Shown here piece by piece: positions 1 to 7,970 of a stretch of 64,000 nucleotides of DNA (within the stretch, counting starts at the first letter, position 1; each line of letters begins with the position of its first letter). The stretch covers positions 265,214 to 329,213 of the forward strand of contig DLGF01000012.1 in the NCBI GenBank assembly GCA_002482545.1, given 5' to 3'. The DNA is from Sporomusaceae bacterium UBA7701. Its GTDB lineage: Bacteria > Bacillota > Negativicutes > Sporomusales > UBA7701. The notes beneath the pieces are model-generated. The model saw only the letters and a list, made by a program, of their open reading frames with translations, searched no databases and was not told where the DNA came from. Position numbers and translations under genes: made by a program.

Positions 1-680
1 AGTGTCGTGTAATAGGTCTTCAAACGCTCAAATGCATCCCACAGCTTTTCCACGGCAGCGTTCCTCGCTGCTGGGTTTGGCTGCCTGAACATGAAGATGG
101 CTTCATTAAGCAAAGTCCTAATGCCCGGCTCTTTTACCGCCGCTACATTCTTTTCGATTTGCGGCGACAATACGTCGTAATCAGTCACACGCTCAACTGT
201 CATCTTGTCAGTCAGGGTAAACAGCAGCCCGGTTTTCTTAAAAATGCCGTTTATATCATTACGGAATGCATCAGCTACGCCGCCCGTGTCTAAGAGCCGG
301 ATATGATTATGCCCGAAGTAACTGTGGAAACTGCCGACTGCTATATCTCTACAGTTCTGCCCGATAAATTCAATCAAATCCAACAGGGCGAACTGGTCAT
401 ATTCATCTGGATCTCCATAGTAGCCGCTGTTCGGCTTTGCGATGCGTCCCTGCGAATTCCGATAGAGCGTTGGGATGTCAAACTTTATATGAGTGCTGAA
501 CTGCTGAAAGTCCAGTCCGCAGCAACCTTGCCCGTCGGGGCATTGTTCAGGGAACTTCCATGCAATGTTATCATAATATTTTTCACAGCAATCGAATAGC
601 AAGCCGTACATTTCGACAGTTATAGTCGAAGTACGCTCAACCGGCATTCTCATCCCATGTCTTTCGGTATAAAGTGCCAT
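1..680 (-). CDS. Unknown protein downstream of hsdS (C-terminus off the left edge)
   Basis: An open frame runs from an ATG at 680 to the window edge (226 codons visible). GGGGAGG lies about ten bases before the ATG. The N-terminus reads MALYTERHGMRMPVERT and is followed by a Cys-containing patch (CPDGQGCCGLDF). The last visible part is helical (LWDAFERLKTYY). Proteins of this look occur in type I restriction-modification loci, and the C-terminal part resembles abortive-infection/HEPN-like proteins from memory, but I cannot assign a family firmly. It lies 70 bp downstream of hsdS on the same strand and is probably co-transcribed with hsdMS. hsdR is not in the window and may lie further left. 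The function is unknown. Confidence 0.7.
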   Translation of the reverse strand, partial: MALYTERHGMRMPVERTSTITVEMYGLLFDCCEKYYDNIAWKFPEQCPDGQGCCGLDFQQFSTHIKFDIPTLYRNSQGRIAKPNSGYYGDPDEYDQFALLDLIEFIGQNCRDIAVGSFHSYFGHNHIRLLDTGGVADAFRNDINGIFKKTGLLFTLTDKMTVERVTDYDVLSPQIEKNVAAVKEPGIRTLLNEAIFMFRQPNPAARNAAVEKLWDAFERLKTYYTT

Positions 681-749
681 CCTCAGCACCTCCCCCAAAA
701 GTGCAAACACTGGCTGCACTTTTCAATTTCTCGCAAAGTGTTGCGAGTT

Positions 750-1883
750 TTACGCGCTCGCTTCCTCAAGCGAACCTTTTATCAGTATCGGGCAGATGTC
801 TTTGATCTGCGCTTTCATTTTTTCGTTTATCTCCCGCCGCATGATATAGGCGTTGTAGATGTTTATAATCGACTGTTGGACCTCGATGTCAGGGATTGGA
901 ATTTTCACCTCGAGCATATCGTCCCAACTAAAGGTCTCCCGTGCGCTGCCCCACGAATGGAAGCGGGTGTAGCGGTCAAACTCAGATCTACTAAAAAACA
1001 TCATCAGGTAAGCAGGCAGCAATTTATCAACTTTTGTTCCAAATACCGTGGAGATGGACGATACCAAGTAAGTGTGATCGGTAGTGTTGAAACCGAGCGA
1101 GATTTTCTCTCCACGCCGTGAGGTGTCAGGTACATAGGCAATTTGCTCAGGCTTCAAAGTCTTATAGCTGCCAAGCCCGACACCGTCCAAATCTGCCTTT
1201 GTTGAGATAATCGCCTTGCTAGTCGAAAGCCCGCGAACCGAATCAGCGTCAAGACCGAGCGTGTTACGCTCATCACTTTGCTCGATATACTTCCCAATCG
1301 CTGTGTGCGGTAATTCGCGCCGTAGCCGTTCGATATAAGCGTCGCAGGTCAGTTTCAAATTCTCAAGCCCGCTCTCATACGCCCGCTGGTTAGCAAGCAT
1401 GGAGTTATAGACATCAACATATTTTTGTTGAACAGGGAGCGGCGGGAGGGTAATTGGTACATCGCACATTTCTTCCCAGTTAAAGAACTCTGTCGCACTC
1501 CCCCATGAATCCCATCGAGCATAGCGGTCAAATTCTGGGCGGCGAAAAAAGACATTCAAATAGTCGGGCAATAGTATGCTTTCATCAGCCACACGGAAAA
1601 CTACATAATCTTCTGTAACAATAAACACTTCGCCAACATTGTTGTAACCAAGACCAAGTTTCTCGCCCATTCGTGTTGTTCGACGGTTGAACACAAACTC
1701 ATGCGCTTCAACTATTTGAAAACGGCTAAATGAGCGGTCAGATATATCGGCTTTGGTAGACTGTATTTCTTTTGTGTTTGAAATTCCGCGAACGTCATCA
1801 ATGCCGTATTTCAAATCAGAATTACGACGTTCGACTCGTTCGATGAACTTACCCAGCTTTTGCTTAGTTAATCCCATACTCAA
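750..1883 (-). CDS. hsdS: Type I restriction-modification specificity subunit HsdS
   Basis: This is the 377-residue DNA-recognition subunit, which directs the HsdM methyltransferase (and HsdR nuclease) to a bipartite target. Two homologous halves are visible: the first has DVRGISNTKEIQSTKADI and the second, about 195 residues later, has SVRGLSTSKAIISTKADL. Each is followed by a target-recognition domain and a W-D-S/H-SWGSA motif. This two-repeat layout is diagnostic of HsdS. The start overlaps the end of hsdM by 20 bases, so the two are translationally coupled; a second ATG six bases downstream is an alternative start. Variable recognition domains are expected, so the target sequence cannot be read from this. 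Confidence 0.93.
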   Translation of the reverse strand: MSMGLTKQKLGKFIERVERRNSDLKYGIDDVRGISNTKEIQSTKADISDRSFSRFQIVEAHEFVFNRRTTRMGEKLGLGYNNVGEVFIVTEDYVVFRVADESILLPDYLNVFFRRPEFDRYARWDSWGSATEFFNWEEMCDVPITLPPLPVQQKYVDVYNSMLANQRAYESGLENLKLTCDAYIERLRRELPHTAIGKYIEQSDERNTLGLDADSVRGLSTSKAIISTKADLDGVGLGSYKTLKPEQIAYVPDTSRRGEKISLGFNTTDHTYLVSSISTVFGTKVDKLLPAYLMMFFSRSEFDRYTRFHSWGSARETFSWDDMLEVKIPIPDIEVQQSIINIYNAYIMRREINEKMKAQIKDICPILIKGSLEEASA

Positions 1884-3441
1884 TCCCCCTGAAAGCCGCT
1901 TCTAACATTGCCTGCGATTGTTTCTCCGCTTTAAGCACTTCGCGCATCTCATTCTGAATTCTCGTCATTTCAGCGGCGTAGTTAATCTCCAGGTCGTGGT
2001 CGATGAACTCGATGTACTTGCTCGGTGCAAGCGAGTAGTTCTGCGCTACGATTTCCGCTTTCGTCGCCGAGCGGCACAGTTCCGGTACATTGGTATAACC
2101 TTCGCCTGTCTGCCAGTTGGTGTAAATCTTCTTAACGGCGGCTATCTGCTCGTCCGAAAACTGGACATACTTTTTCTCGTAGATGTTCTCGTTCCATCGA
2201 CGCAGGTCGATAAAGAGAACTTCGTCTTGGCGGTTGCGTAGCGCACGCCCATTCAGAGAGCGGGCTTTCTTGTTGTTGTTCAGAATCCACAGCGTGACGG
2301 AGATGTCCGTAGAATAGAACATCTCTCGAGGCAGAACGATAATCGCCTCCACTTTATCATTTTCAATCAAACCCTTGCGGATTTCGCCCTCTACGCCGTC
2401 AGCGTTTAACGCGCCGTTTGCGAGCAAGAAGCCAGCGATGCCGTTCGTCACGTCGAGTTTTGAGAGCATATGCAGAATCCACGCATAGTTGGCGTTGGAC
2501 ACGGGCGGGGTGGGATAGCCGTCCCAACGGGAGTCGCCGTTGAGTTTGTCTTGAGTCACACCCTGTGCATTCAGCTTCAGGTTGAACGGCGGATTTGCCA
2601 TGATAAAGTCTACCTTTTTTTCCTTATGCAAATCCTCGGCAAATGTGGATTCAGGTCGCTCGCCAAGGTTGTGGGCAATACCGCGTATGGCGAGGTTCAT
2701 TTTGGCAAGTCGCCAAGTGTCTGGGTTGCGCTCCTGCCCAACTACTGAAACTTTCAAACGGTCGCCGTTATGACGTTCCACGAACTTGATAGAGGAAACA
2801 AACATACCAGCTGAACCGCAACAAGGATCGTACACGATGCCTGAGTACGGTTCTATGATTTCGGCGATAAGCTCGACTATGCTTGCGGGTGTATAGAATT
2901 CGCCTTTTTCGTTGCTTGTACCAGAATCAATGGCGAACACTTGCAGGAAGTATTCGTAAACGCGTCCGATTAAATCACGATCATGGAAACGCTTCTCATC
3001 GATTTTGTTGACCTCGTCAATGAGAGCCTTCATCTGTTCTGGACGTGTACCAAGCGTGGTATAGAAGTTCTGGGGCAGTGCGCCTTTCAACGGCGGGTTG
3101 CTGTCCTCGATGTCCTTCATTGCCGTGTCTATGATAACCGCGATGTCGTCAGCACTCGCATTTTTGACAATAAAACTCCACCGCGAGGTTTCATTCAGAT
3201 AGTACACGCTCTTAGCCGCGTAAAAGGACTTCTTTTCCAGGAATGCCGGAACGTCGCCATACTCTGCGTTTATCTCTGCGCGACGTTTGTCGAACTTGTC
3301 CCCAGCAAATTTCAGAAATACCAATCCCATAACGGCGTCACGATTCTTTTCATTACCGCCGACAGTCCCACGCAGGGCGTTGCGGCAGTTCCACATGATT
3401 GCTTCGAGAGATTGCACGGTTGTAACACTTTTCTTTGCCAT
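1864..3441 (-). CDS. hsdM: Type I restriction-modification DNA methyltransferase HsdM
   Basis: This is an N6-adenine DNA methyltransferase of about 525 residues. The N-terminal helical HsdM domain is followed by the S-adenosylmethionine site DPCCGSAGM (about residues 205-213) and the catalytic NPPF motif (about 283-286). The chosen start is the ATG at 3441 (MAKKSV), which has AGGGG about nine bases upstream. The frame is open further upstream, through 3630, into a helix-turn-helix remnant, so a longer translation from GTG 3495 is possible but unlikely. It overlaps hsdS. No intact hsdR is seen in the window; it would have to lie beyond the left edge or be missing. Confidence 0.95.
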   Translation of the reverse strand: MAKKSVTTVQSLEAIMWNCRNALRGTVGGNEKNRDAVMGLVFLKFAGDKFDKRRAEINAEYGDVPAFLEKKSFYAAKSVYYLNETSRWSFIVKNASADDIAVIIDTAMKDIEDSNPPLKGALPQNFYTTLGTRPEQMKALIDEVNKIDEKRFHDRDLIGRVYEYFLQVFAIDSGTSNEKGEFYTPASIVELIAEIIEPYSGIVYDPCCGSAGMFVSSIKFVERHNGDRLKVSVVGQERNPDTWRLAKMNLAIRGIAHNLGERPESTFAEDLHKEKKVDFIMANPPFNLKLNAQGVTQDKLNGDSRWDGYPTPPVSNANYAWILHMLSKLDVTNGIAGFLLANGALNADGVEGEIRKGLIENDKVEAIIVLPREMFYSTDISVTLWILNNNKKARSLNGRALRNRQDEVLFIDLRRWNENIYEKKYVQFSDEQIAAVKKIYTNWQTGEGYTNVPELCRSATKAEIVAQNYSLAPSKYIEFIDHDLEINYAAEMTRIQNEMREVLKAEKQSQAMLEAAFRGIEYGIN

Positions 3442-3630
3442 ATACTGACCCCTTATTTTTCTACTCTGCTTTTTCCTTAATTTACCTACACGCACCCATT
3501 CGTCTACCTCAGAGATTTTGAACTTATATCGCTTGCCCGCTCGGTAGCATGGGAGCTTGCCCTCTTTAACCCACGGCCCAAATAAGGAATATCCCCTTTT
3601 GTCCCATACTAATACGATAAACGTCGTCGG
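3442..3630 (-). pseudogene. Excisionase-type helix-turn-helix remnant, in frame with hsdM
   Basis: The reading frame upstream of hsdM is open back to a TAG at 3631-3633. It encodes WDKRGYSLFGPWVKEGK...YRAGKRYKFKISEVDEW, the pattern of a MerR/excisionase-type (HTH_17) DNA-binding domain: helix, wing and a terminal E-V-D-E-W. There is no ATG and no ribosome binding site for it, and its N-terminus is missing. It runs without a stop into the hsdM ATG. It is most likely debris left by a recombination event; a leaky N-terminal fusion to HsdM is the less likely alternative. Confidence 0.55.
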
Positions 3631-3679
3631 CTATGCCCCCAATGAATGAAACAATCTTGTTGTGAGTTGCTTGGTCCAT
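3566..3679 (-). pseudogene. N-terminal remnant of a second hsdM
   Basis: Starting at the ATG at 3679, the frame reads MDQATHNKIVSFIGGIADD and then loses similarity and stops. That opening is, from established knowledge, the N-terminus of a widespread second family of HsdM subunits (MDQATHNKIVSFIW-IADD). Only about 20 codons survive. The frame then overlaps, out of phase, the helix-turn-helix remnant that precedes the intact hsdM. This marks the join between an older type I locus and the present one. Confidence 0.6.
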
Positions 3680-3890
3680 CGATTCTGTCCACACCTTTTC
3701 CCACATAAATATGCTGTTTTCGATAAAAGAGATGTAATATCCTGTAAACCCACAAACAAACATTGTCTGTCCAGACAATAACCGTAGAACAAGAATGGCA
3801 GAATACCTGAATCAATCCAGTTTTTTGGCAGGTGATAGTAAAAAAAGGGGAAAAGTGTATCTAAATTGAGTTAGTAAGGGGGCATACTTT

Positions 3891-4196
3891 ATGGATGATC
3901 GCGACAGAGCATCGATAATTTTTCAGGCAAAGGAAGGCAAGCCAATATCAAGGATCGCCGAAGAAATGGATATTGACTACTGGGAGGTATACTGCGCCGC
4001 TTACGGCGCAGGAGAGCGAAGTGCCCGCGGCGTAAAAACGATGATATACAACCGTCTAAAACTAGGAACAGTCAAAAAAACCGAAGAAAAGGAACGCTTA
4101 CTTTCGGAAGTAAATGACTTGGTACGGCACTTATACGACAGGTATCAGGATAACCAACAGAAGCTCGACCAGTTACGCAAGGTTTTAGCTAAATAA
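3891..4196 (+). CDS. Small helical protein of unknown function
   Basis: A 101-residue plus-strand protein with AAGGGGG about nine bases before its ATG. Residues 15-45 (KPISRIAEEMDIDYWEVYCAAYG) look like a helix-turn-helix: a short helix, a turn at D-I-D and a second helix. The C-terminal 40 residues are a charged, probably coiled-coil helix (EEKERLL...NQQKLDQLRKVL). A stem-loop follows about 20 bases after the stop. It is transcribed away from the restriction locus and could be a small DNA-binding regulator. I do not recognise the family. Confidence 0.7.
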   Translation: MDDRDRASIIFQAKEGKPISRIAEEMDIDYWEVYCAAYGAGERSARGVKTMIYNRLKLGTVKKTEEKERLLSEVNDLVRHLYDRYQDNQQKLDQLRKVLAK

Positions 4197-4214
4197 GATT
4201 AGCCCCATTCGAGC

Positions 4215-4254
4215 AACAAGAGCGATTATGCATAGTCATCGCTCTTGTTTTGTA
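4215..4254 (+). terminator. Stem-loop terminator of the small plus-strand gene
   Basis: A 12-bp perfect stem (AACAAGAGCGAT paired with ATCGCTCTTGTT) with an 11-base loop is followed by TTTGT. The T tract is short, so efficiency is uncertain, but the position 20 bases after the stop codon fits. Confidence 0.7.
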
Positions 4255-4622
4255 TTCAGTCACTTTAAACCTCCCAATCATTACTCTTATGTGCTTTTTC
4301 GGCTAATTGAGAAGTATAAATTATGTTTCGCAATAATTATGACGCTAACAGGCACATGACTAAGCGCAGCGTCATTTGTCGTCCGAAGCTGCATCGCCGT
4401 AAACGCACGTGTTCTCTAGCCAAAGCGATTATACCCAAATCCACGCCCTCTTGACTGTGAATCCAGCCATATAAACGTTCGATCAAGTCATCGGTAGTTG
4501 TTATTCGGATCTTTTGAAACAGCCAAACACCAGCAAACGTTGATAACTATTAGTTTAAAACTCAGACCGTTGTCAGAAAAATGTCGTGGACTAGTAAACT
4601 GGACGGGTTTGCCGTTCACCGT
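4255..4622. other. Non-coding stretch, no feature recognised
   Basis: No frame longer than about 60 codons with a plausible ribosome binding site is visible on either strand. The minus strand has short stop-broken frames that look like degraded coding sequence, but I could not match them to a family. Confidence 0.5.
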
Positions 4623-4659
4623 GTAATGGAATTCCAGATTGCCAATTCCAGAAAGCTCA

Positions 4660-4700
4660 AGGGTCAGGCTTAGACTTTATTTAAGTCTAAGCCCGACCCT
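4660..4700. repeat. REP-like palindrome, left copy
   Basis: AGGGTCAGGCTTAGACTT and AAGTCTAAGCCCGACCCT form an 18-bp near-perfect hairpin around a 5-base loop. The right copy at 6207-6246 is shorter on one arm. The form resembles palindromes mobilised by REP-associated tyrosine transposases (inference); no transposase gene is in the window. Confidence 0.6.
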
Positions 4701-4744
4701 GCTACATTCCCATGGCGAAGGCGTGGCTTTACGCCATTGCCCTT

Positions 4745-4888
4745 CTATTTGATAAGCTTTTTTCCGCCCATATACATTCGGAGCGGTTGCGGGATGGTGA
4801 CGGTGCCGTCCTCGCTCAGGTTGTTTTCGGGGAAAGCGATCAGCATTCGCGGCGGGGCCACCACGGTGTTGTTGAGGGTATGTGCGAG
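4745..4888 (-). pseudogene. serS: Truncated 3' end of serS (duplicate)
   Basis: The minus-strand frame here ends with the same residues as the intact SerRS: HTLNNTVVAPPRMLIAF, then ENNLSEDG and MYMGGKKLIK. It differs by a few substitutions (for example K for E near the end). Upstream of this the similarity stops and unrelated sequence follows, so no synthetase activity can come from it. It is the duplicate of 6292-6435. Confidence 0.85.
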
Positions 4889-5072
4889 TCGGATCTTATA
4901 ATGAATTTCGGGTTCCCGCCGCTCAAGCCAGGCCGGTGTAGCCCTGCCGGCAACCGAGAAGCCTTTTCTTTCACTATGGCCGGTGCGTGTGGAATCTCGG
5001 GCGGAGCAGTATTGATTTCCTCCTGGCGGACATGCTAAATAGCATCCATAATAAAAAGAGGAGGATTTGTTT

Positions 5073-5609
5073 ATGACCGTGATTGATCGCATGAATGCTG
5101 CCGCTCACACTGCCGTACAGGCAGTAACGGATAAAGAAACGGTTAATTATATAGAAGCTGGGGCTCTATATGGAATTATTCTTCAGGGACGGCACAACGT
5201 AAGTACGCTAAGTGTGCTATTTAATCAAACGCAAGACCCTGAGTTAAAAAAACTGATCAAAAAAGCAATTGATGATCTAACAGAAAAAACCATTAAAAAA
5301 TGTGAAGATTCATTAAGTGCAGGAGGTGGTCAAGTCCCGACTACGAATTACGACAGTCACCCTTTAGAGGGTCACATAGAAATACCGGTCTCCGTCCGAT
5401 TCACCGATGAAGAAATTGCGATGATGCTGGCTAATATGGCCAAAACTTCTCAATTTGGACTGTTTACCGCCCTGCAAAACTGCTACCAGCCTGAAATTGC
5501 AGCAGCATTATATACTCTATTGGATGAAGGCTTAGATTGGAGCTATCAGCTCACGCAGCTAATGCTCAAACGAGGGTGGCTCCCCCAAATTGCCAAGGTG
5601 AAGCACTGA
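5073..5609 (+). CDS. DUF3231 family protein (spore coat-like)
   Basis: A protein of 178 residues starting at ATG 5073, with AGAGGAGG eight bases upstream (an in-frame TTG six bases earlier lacks that spacing). It reads NYIEAGALYGIILQGRHNVSTLSVLFNQ near the N-terminus and ends DEGLDWSYQLTQLMLKRGWLP. This matches the DUF3231 family of spore-forming Firmicutes, helical proteins related in form to the CotF/ferritin-like coat proteins. The function is not established. It stands alone between the two serS-end duplications and has its own strong terminator. Its promoter was not identified. Confidence 0.85.
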   Translation: MTVIDRMNAAAHTAVQAVTDKETVNYIEAGALYGIILQGRHNVSTLSVLFNQTQDPELKKLIKKAIDDLTEKTIKKCEDSLSAGGGQVPTTNYDSHPLEGHIEIPVSVRFTDEEIAMMLANMAKTSQFGLFTALQNCYQPEIAAALYTLLDEGLDWSYQLTQLMLKRGWLPQIAKVKH

Positions 5610-5716
5610 CCAACAAAAAAGCCGCACGTCGTCAATCACCCGGTCAATCTCATTTACCTGCAGCTGTAATTTATAAGTAAAGTACTCATGGACTCTGAAA
5701 AGAAATGATAAAAAAA

Positions 5717-5749
5717 TAAAAAGAGAAGGGGTTCCCCTTCTCTTTTTTT
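5717..5749 (+). terminator. Strong terminator after the DUF3231 gene
   Basis: AAAAAGAGAAGGGG pairs with CCCCTTCTCTTTTT around a 2-base loop, and a T7 run follows. It is an A-tract/T-tract hairpin, so it can act on both strands. Confidence 0.9.
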
Positions 5750-5965
5750 AAGCGAGCGTCCTTGCAGCCATTCTCACTTAACAGAGTGATCCATTAACAG
5801 AATGGAATAAACTTTCTTTTCGGACAATCGAACTCGGTCAACTCACGTTAACAAAAAGCGACTACCGTCTGAACCGGTTAACAACTTGCAAGACCTCAGA
5901 AACCTGAATTCCTAACATTTTGCGAGACTGAAAAACCCGTAGTTGCTGTAAGGACGCTCGCTTAA
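5748..5965. mobile_element. 218-bp element with 21-bp terminal inverted repeats (MITE-like)
   Basis: The ends 5748-5768 and 5945-5965 are inverted copies (20 of 21 bases: TTAAGCGAGCGTCCTTGCAGC against TTAAGCGAGCGTCCTTACAGC). Both ends carry TTAA outermost, which could be a duplicated target. The interior is non-coding and has several GTTAAC motifs. The left end abuts the T tract of the DUF3231 terminator. Size and structure fit a miniature inverted-repeat element moved in trans; no transposase is nearby. Confidence 0.6.
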
Positions 5966-6027
5966 GCCATATATTAACATGATGCCGGACCATTGTCAAA
6001 TGACCGCATCAAATTCTTGTGACAAAC

Positions 6028-6070
6028 AAAAAAGGCCCCTCAGCCGCCATCAGGCAGCCAAGGGGCCTTT
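6028..6070 (-). terminator. Terminator downstream of serS
   Basis: AAAGGCCCCT and AGGGGCCTTT form a 10-bp stem with a 20-base loop. On the minus strand the hairpin is followed by a T run (the A run at 6024-6033 on plus). It is the first terminator on the serS strand after its stop codon, about 220 bases away, with the REP-like palindrome in between. Confidence 0.75.
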
Positions 6071-6168
6071 CAGGCCGAGCTCATCCGGAGACCGGAAATC
6101 ACCGGCACTTCCACGGACGAGTTGACCTGGCTGGTCTGGATCAGTCTCAGCATAGTTTATCGAACACA

Positions 6169-6435
6169 GTAATGGAACTCCAGATTGCCGATTTCAGGAA
6201 TGTAACAGGGTCAGGCTTAGACTTTATTCAAGTCAAGCCCGACCCTGCTACATTCCTATGGCGGAGGCGCGGCTTGCGCGCCATTGCCCTTCTATTTGAT
6301 GAGCTCTTTTCCGCCCATATACATTCGGAGCGGTTGCGGGATGGTGACTGTGCCGTCCTCGTTCAGATTGTTTTCGAGGAAGGCGATCAGCATTCGCGGC
6401 GGGGCCACCACGGTGTTGTTGAGGGTATGGGCGAA
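6169..6435. repeat. Right copy of the 266-bp duplication (contains the intact serS end)
   Basis: Partner of 4623-4888. This copy joins seamlessly to the full serS gene, so it is probably the parental copy. Confidence 0.85.
6207..6246. repeat. REP-like palindrome, right copy
   Basis: AGGGTCAGGCTTAGACTT and AAGTC..AAGCCCGACCCT form a hairpin between the serS stop codon and its terminator. It is nearly identical to the palindrome at 4660-4700. Confidence 0.6.
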
Positions 6436-7572
6436 GTAGTTGCCGCTTTCCTTGTTCCGGACGCGGATGCCGAGGCGGCGCGCCTGGGCGTCGCCCAGAT
6501 TGGAGCAGCTGCCGACTTCAAAGTATTTTTGCTGGCGGGGCGACCAGGCTTCCACGTCGATGCTCTTGACTTTCAGGTCCGCCAGATCGCCTGAGCAGCA
6601 TTCCAGCGTGCGCACGGGGATATCCAGCGAGCGGAAGAAGTCGACGGTGTTTTCGTAGAGTATTTTGAACCACCGGGGGCTTTCCTCGGGCTTGCACACC
6701 ACGATCATTTCCTGTTTTTCGAATTGGTGGATGCGGTACACGCCGCGTTCGTCAATGCCATGGGCGCCGACCTCCTTGCGGAAGCAGGGCGAATAGCTGG
6801 TCAGGGTTTGCGGCAGCTGTTCCTCATCCAGGATGGTGTCGACGAATTTGCCGATCATGGAATGCTCGCTGGTGCCGATCAGGTATAGGTCTTCGCCTTC
6901 GATTTTGTACATCATGTTTTCCATTTCGGTAAAGCTCATCACCCCGGTCACGACCTTGCTGCGGATCATAAAGGGCGGAATGTAGTAGGTGAAGCCCCGG
7001 TCGATCATAAAGTCCCGCGCGTAGGAGAGGATGGCCGAATGCAGCCGGGCAATGTCGCCACAAAGATAGTAAAACCCGTTGCCGCTGGTTTTCCGCGCGC
7101 TGTCCAGGTCCACCCCCCGCAGATTTTCCATGATGGCGATATGATGGGGCACCTCGAAAGGGGGCGCGGCCGGTTCGCCGAACCGCTCCAGTTCGACGTT
7201 TTCGCTGTCGTCCTTGCCGATGGGCACCGAGGGATCGATGATGTTGGGGATGACCAGCATTCTTTCCCGGATCTGGGCGGTCAGTTGGGTTTCGAGGCTT
7301 TCCAGGCGGGCCAGTTCTTCGGCGATGGCCGCGACCTTCCCCTTGTTTTGTTCGCCTTCCTCTTTTTGTCCTTTGGCCAGCAATGCGCCGATCTCTTTGC
7401 TGATGGAGTTCCGCTGGTTCCGGAGAACGTCGCAGCGGGCTTTCGCTTCGCGGGCTTTGCGGTCCAGTTCGATCACTTCGTCCACCAGCGCCAGCTTGCT
7501 GTCCTGGAATTTTCTCCGGATATTGTCTTTTACCGCCTCAGGGTCGTTCCGCAATAATCTGATGTCTAACAT
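6292..7572 (-). CDS. serS: Seryl-tRNA synthetase
   Basis: SerRS charges tRNA-Ser (and tRNA-Sec, of which a fragment lies at 19,905) with serine in the cytoplasm. The protein has 426 residues starting MLDIRLLRNDP, the usual bacterial N-terminus, followed by the long antiparallel coiled-coil arm (about residues 30-100) and a class II core. The core has motif 2 (SPCFRKEVGAHG) and a motif 3 region reading LNNTVVAPPRMLIAFLENN, a variant of the commoner GLAVGRTL form. The start at 7572 has AGGAGGAGG seven bases upstream. The frame is open further upstream only because it crosses the T-box leader. A broken duplicate of the 3' end is at 4745-4888. Confidence 0.97.
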   Translation of the reverse strand: MLDIRLLRNDPEAVKDNIRRKFQDSKLALVDEVIELDRKAREAKARCDVLRNQRNSISKEIGALLAKGQKEEGEQNKGKVAAIAEELARLESLETQLTAQIRERMLVIPNIIDPSVPIGKDDSENVELERFGEPAAPPFEVPHHIAIMENLRGVDLDSARKTSGNGFYYLCGDIARLHSAILSYARDFMIDRGFTYYIPPFMIRSKVVTGVMSFTEMENMMYKIEGEDLYLIGTSEHSMIGKFVDTILDEEQLPQTLTSYSPCFRKEVGAHGIDERGVYRIHQFEKQEMIVVCKPEESPRWFKILYENTVDFFRSLDIPVRTLECCSGDLADLKVKSIDVEAWSPRQQKYFEVGSCSNLGDAQARRLGIRVRNKESGNYFAHTLNNTVVAPPRMLIAFLENNLNEDGTVTIPQPLRMYMGGKELIK

Positions 7573-7611
7573 GGTCTTCCTCCTCCTCAGATCCTTTTTG
7601 CACCTTTGGTG

Positions 7612-7885
7612 TATCCGTCCGGGAAAATAAAAAACCCTCCGAACCCATACACCCGTATGGGACGGAAGGTATCCGCGTTGCCACCCAAATTGCCGGCCCG
7701 CAGGCCGACCCCTCGAACGCGCTGTACAGGGCGCGCCCCTCCGGCTCATCGCCTCGGCTCCAAAAGTGGAAAGGCTTAACCTCTCGCCGGTTCGCACCCG
7801 CCACCGGCTCTCTGCGGAGATTGATAAGCCGTAGCTTTCCTCATCGCCGTTCTTGTTCGCTCTTTAAGTTTTCCCAATAAAAGGG
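7612..7885 (-). promoter_or_regulatory. T-box leader controlling serS
   Basis: On the minus strand the leader carries the T-box hallmarks in order: AAGAACGGCGATGAGGAAAG (stem I region), CAGAGAGCCGGTGG...GAACCGGC (a paired AGAGAGC-type element), the T-box GGGTGGCAACGCGG at 7673-7686, and an intrinsic terminator (CCTTCCGTCCCATAC paired with GTATGGGTTCGGAGGG, then T6ATTTT) at about 7624-7669. Uncharged tRNA-Ser would be expected to stabilise the antiterminator and allow serS transcription. I did not fix the exact specifier triplet. Confidence 0.92.
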
Positions 7886-7901
7886 ATGGTTGTGTTTATA
7901 T

Positions 7902-7930
7902 ATTATATACAGTTTGTCGGAATTTTACAA
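7902..7930 (-). promoter_or_regulatory. serS promoter
   Basis: On the minus strand TTGTAA and TATAAT are separated by exactly 17 bases, just upstream of the T-box leader. Transcription would start close to 7895. Confidence 0.8.
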
Positions 7931-7970
7931 TGAAAAAAACAGATGAAGCCGCTGTTTCGCGGCTTCATCC
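7931..7970 (-). terminator. Terminator, hairpin followed by T7 on the minus strand
   Basis: GATGAAGCCGC...GCGGCTTCATC forms an 11-bp stem. On the minus strand it is followed by TGTTTTTTTC. It would end transcription of the D-amino-acid cluster, although a 126-bp structured element and a second copy of the hairpin lie between it and the last gene. Confidence 0.7.

Larger units (their letters stand above)
4623..4888. repeat. Left copy of a 266-bp duplication that includes the serS 3' end
   Basis: This segment is closely similar, with scattered substitutions, to 6169-6435. It carries the same order of parts: GTAATGGAA/CTCCAGATTGCC, a GGGTCAGGCTTAGACTT hairpin, and the last codons of serS. Similarity ends abruptly inside serS, after GAGGGTATG. 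Confidence 0.85.

Noticed and set aside
303..599. Plus-strand 98-codon frame over the partial gene at the left edge
   Set aside because: It mirrors the minus-strand gene, which has a ribosome binding site and protein-like sequence; the plus frame has neither.
4745..5092. Minus-strand 115-codon frame as a gene
   Set aside because: Only the part at 4745-4888 is serS-like; the rest is unrelated and without a ribosome binding site, and it overlaps the DUF3231 gene start. Treated as a serS fragment.
7573..7797. N-terminal extension of SerRS from an upstream start
   Set aside because: The extension is the translated T-box leader; the true start at 7572 has AGGAGGAGG and the normal SerRS N-terminus.
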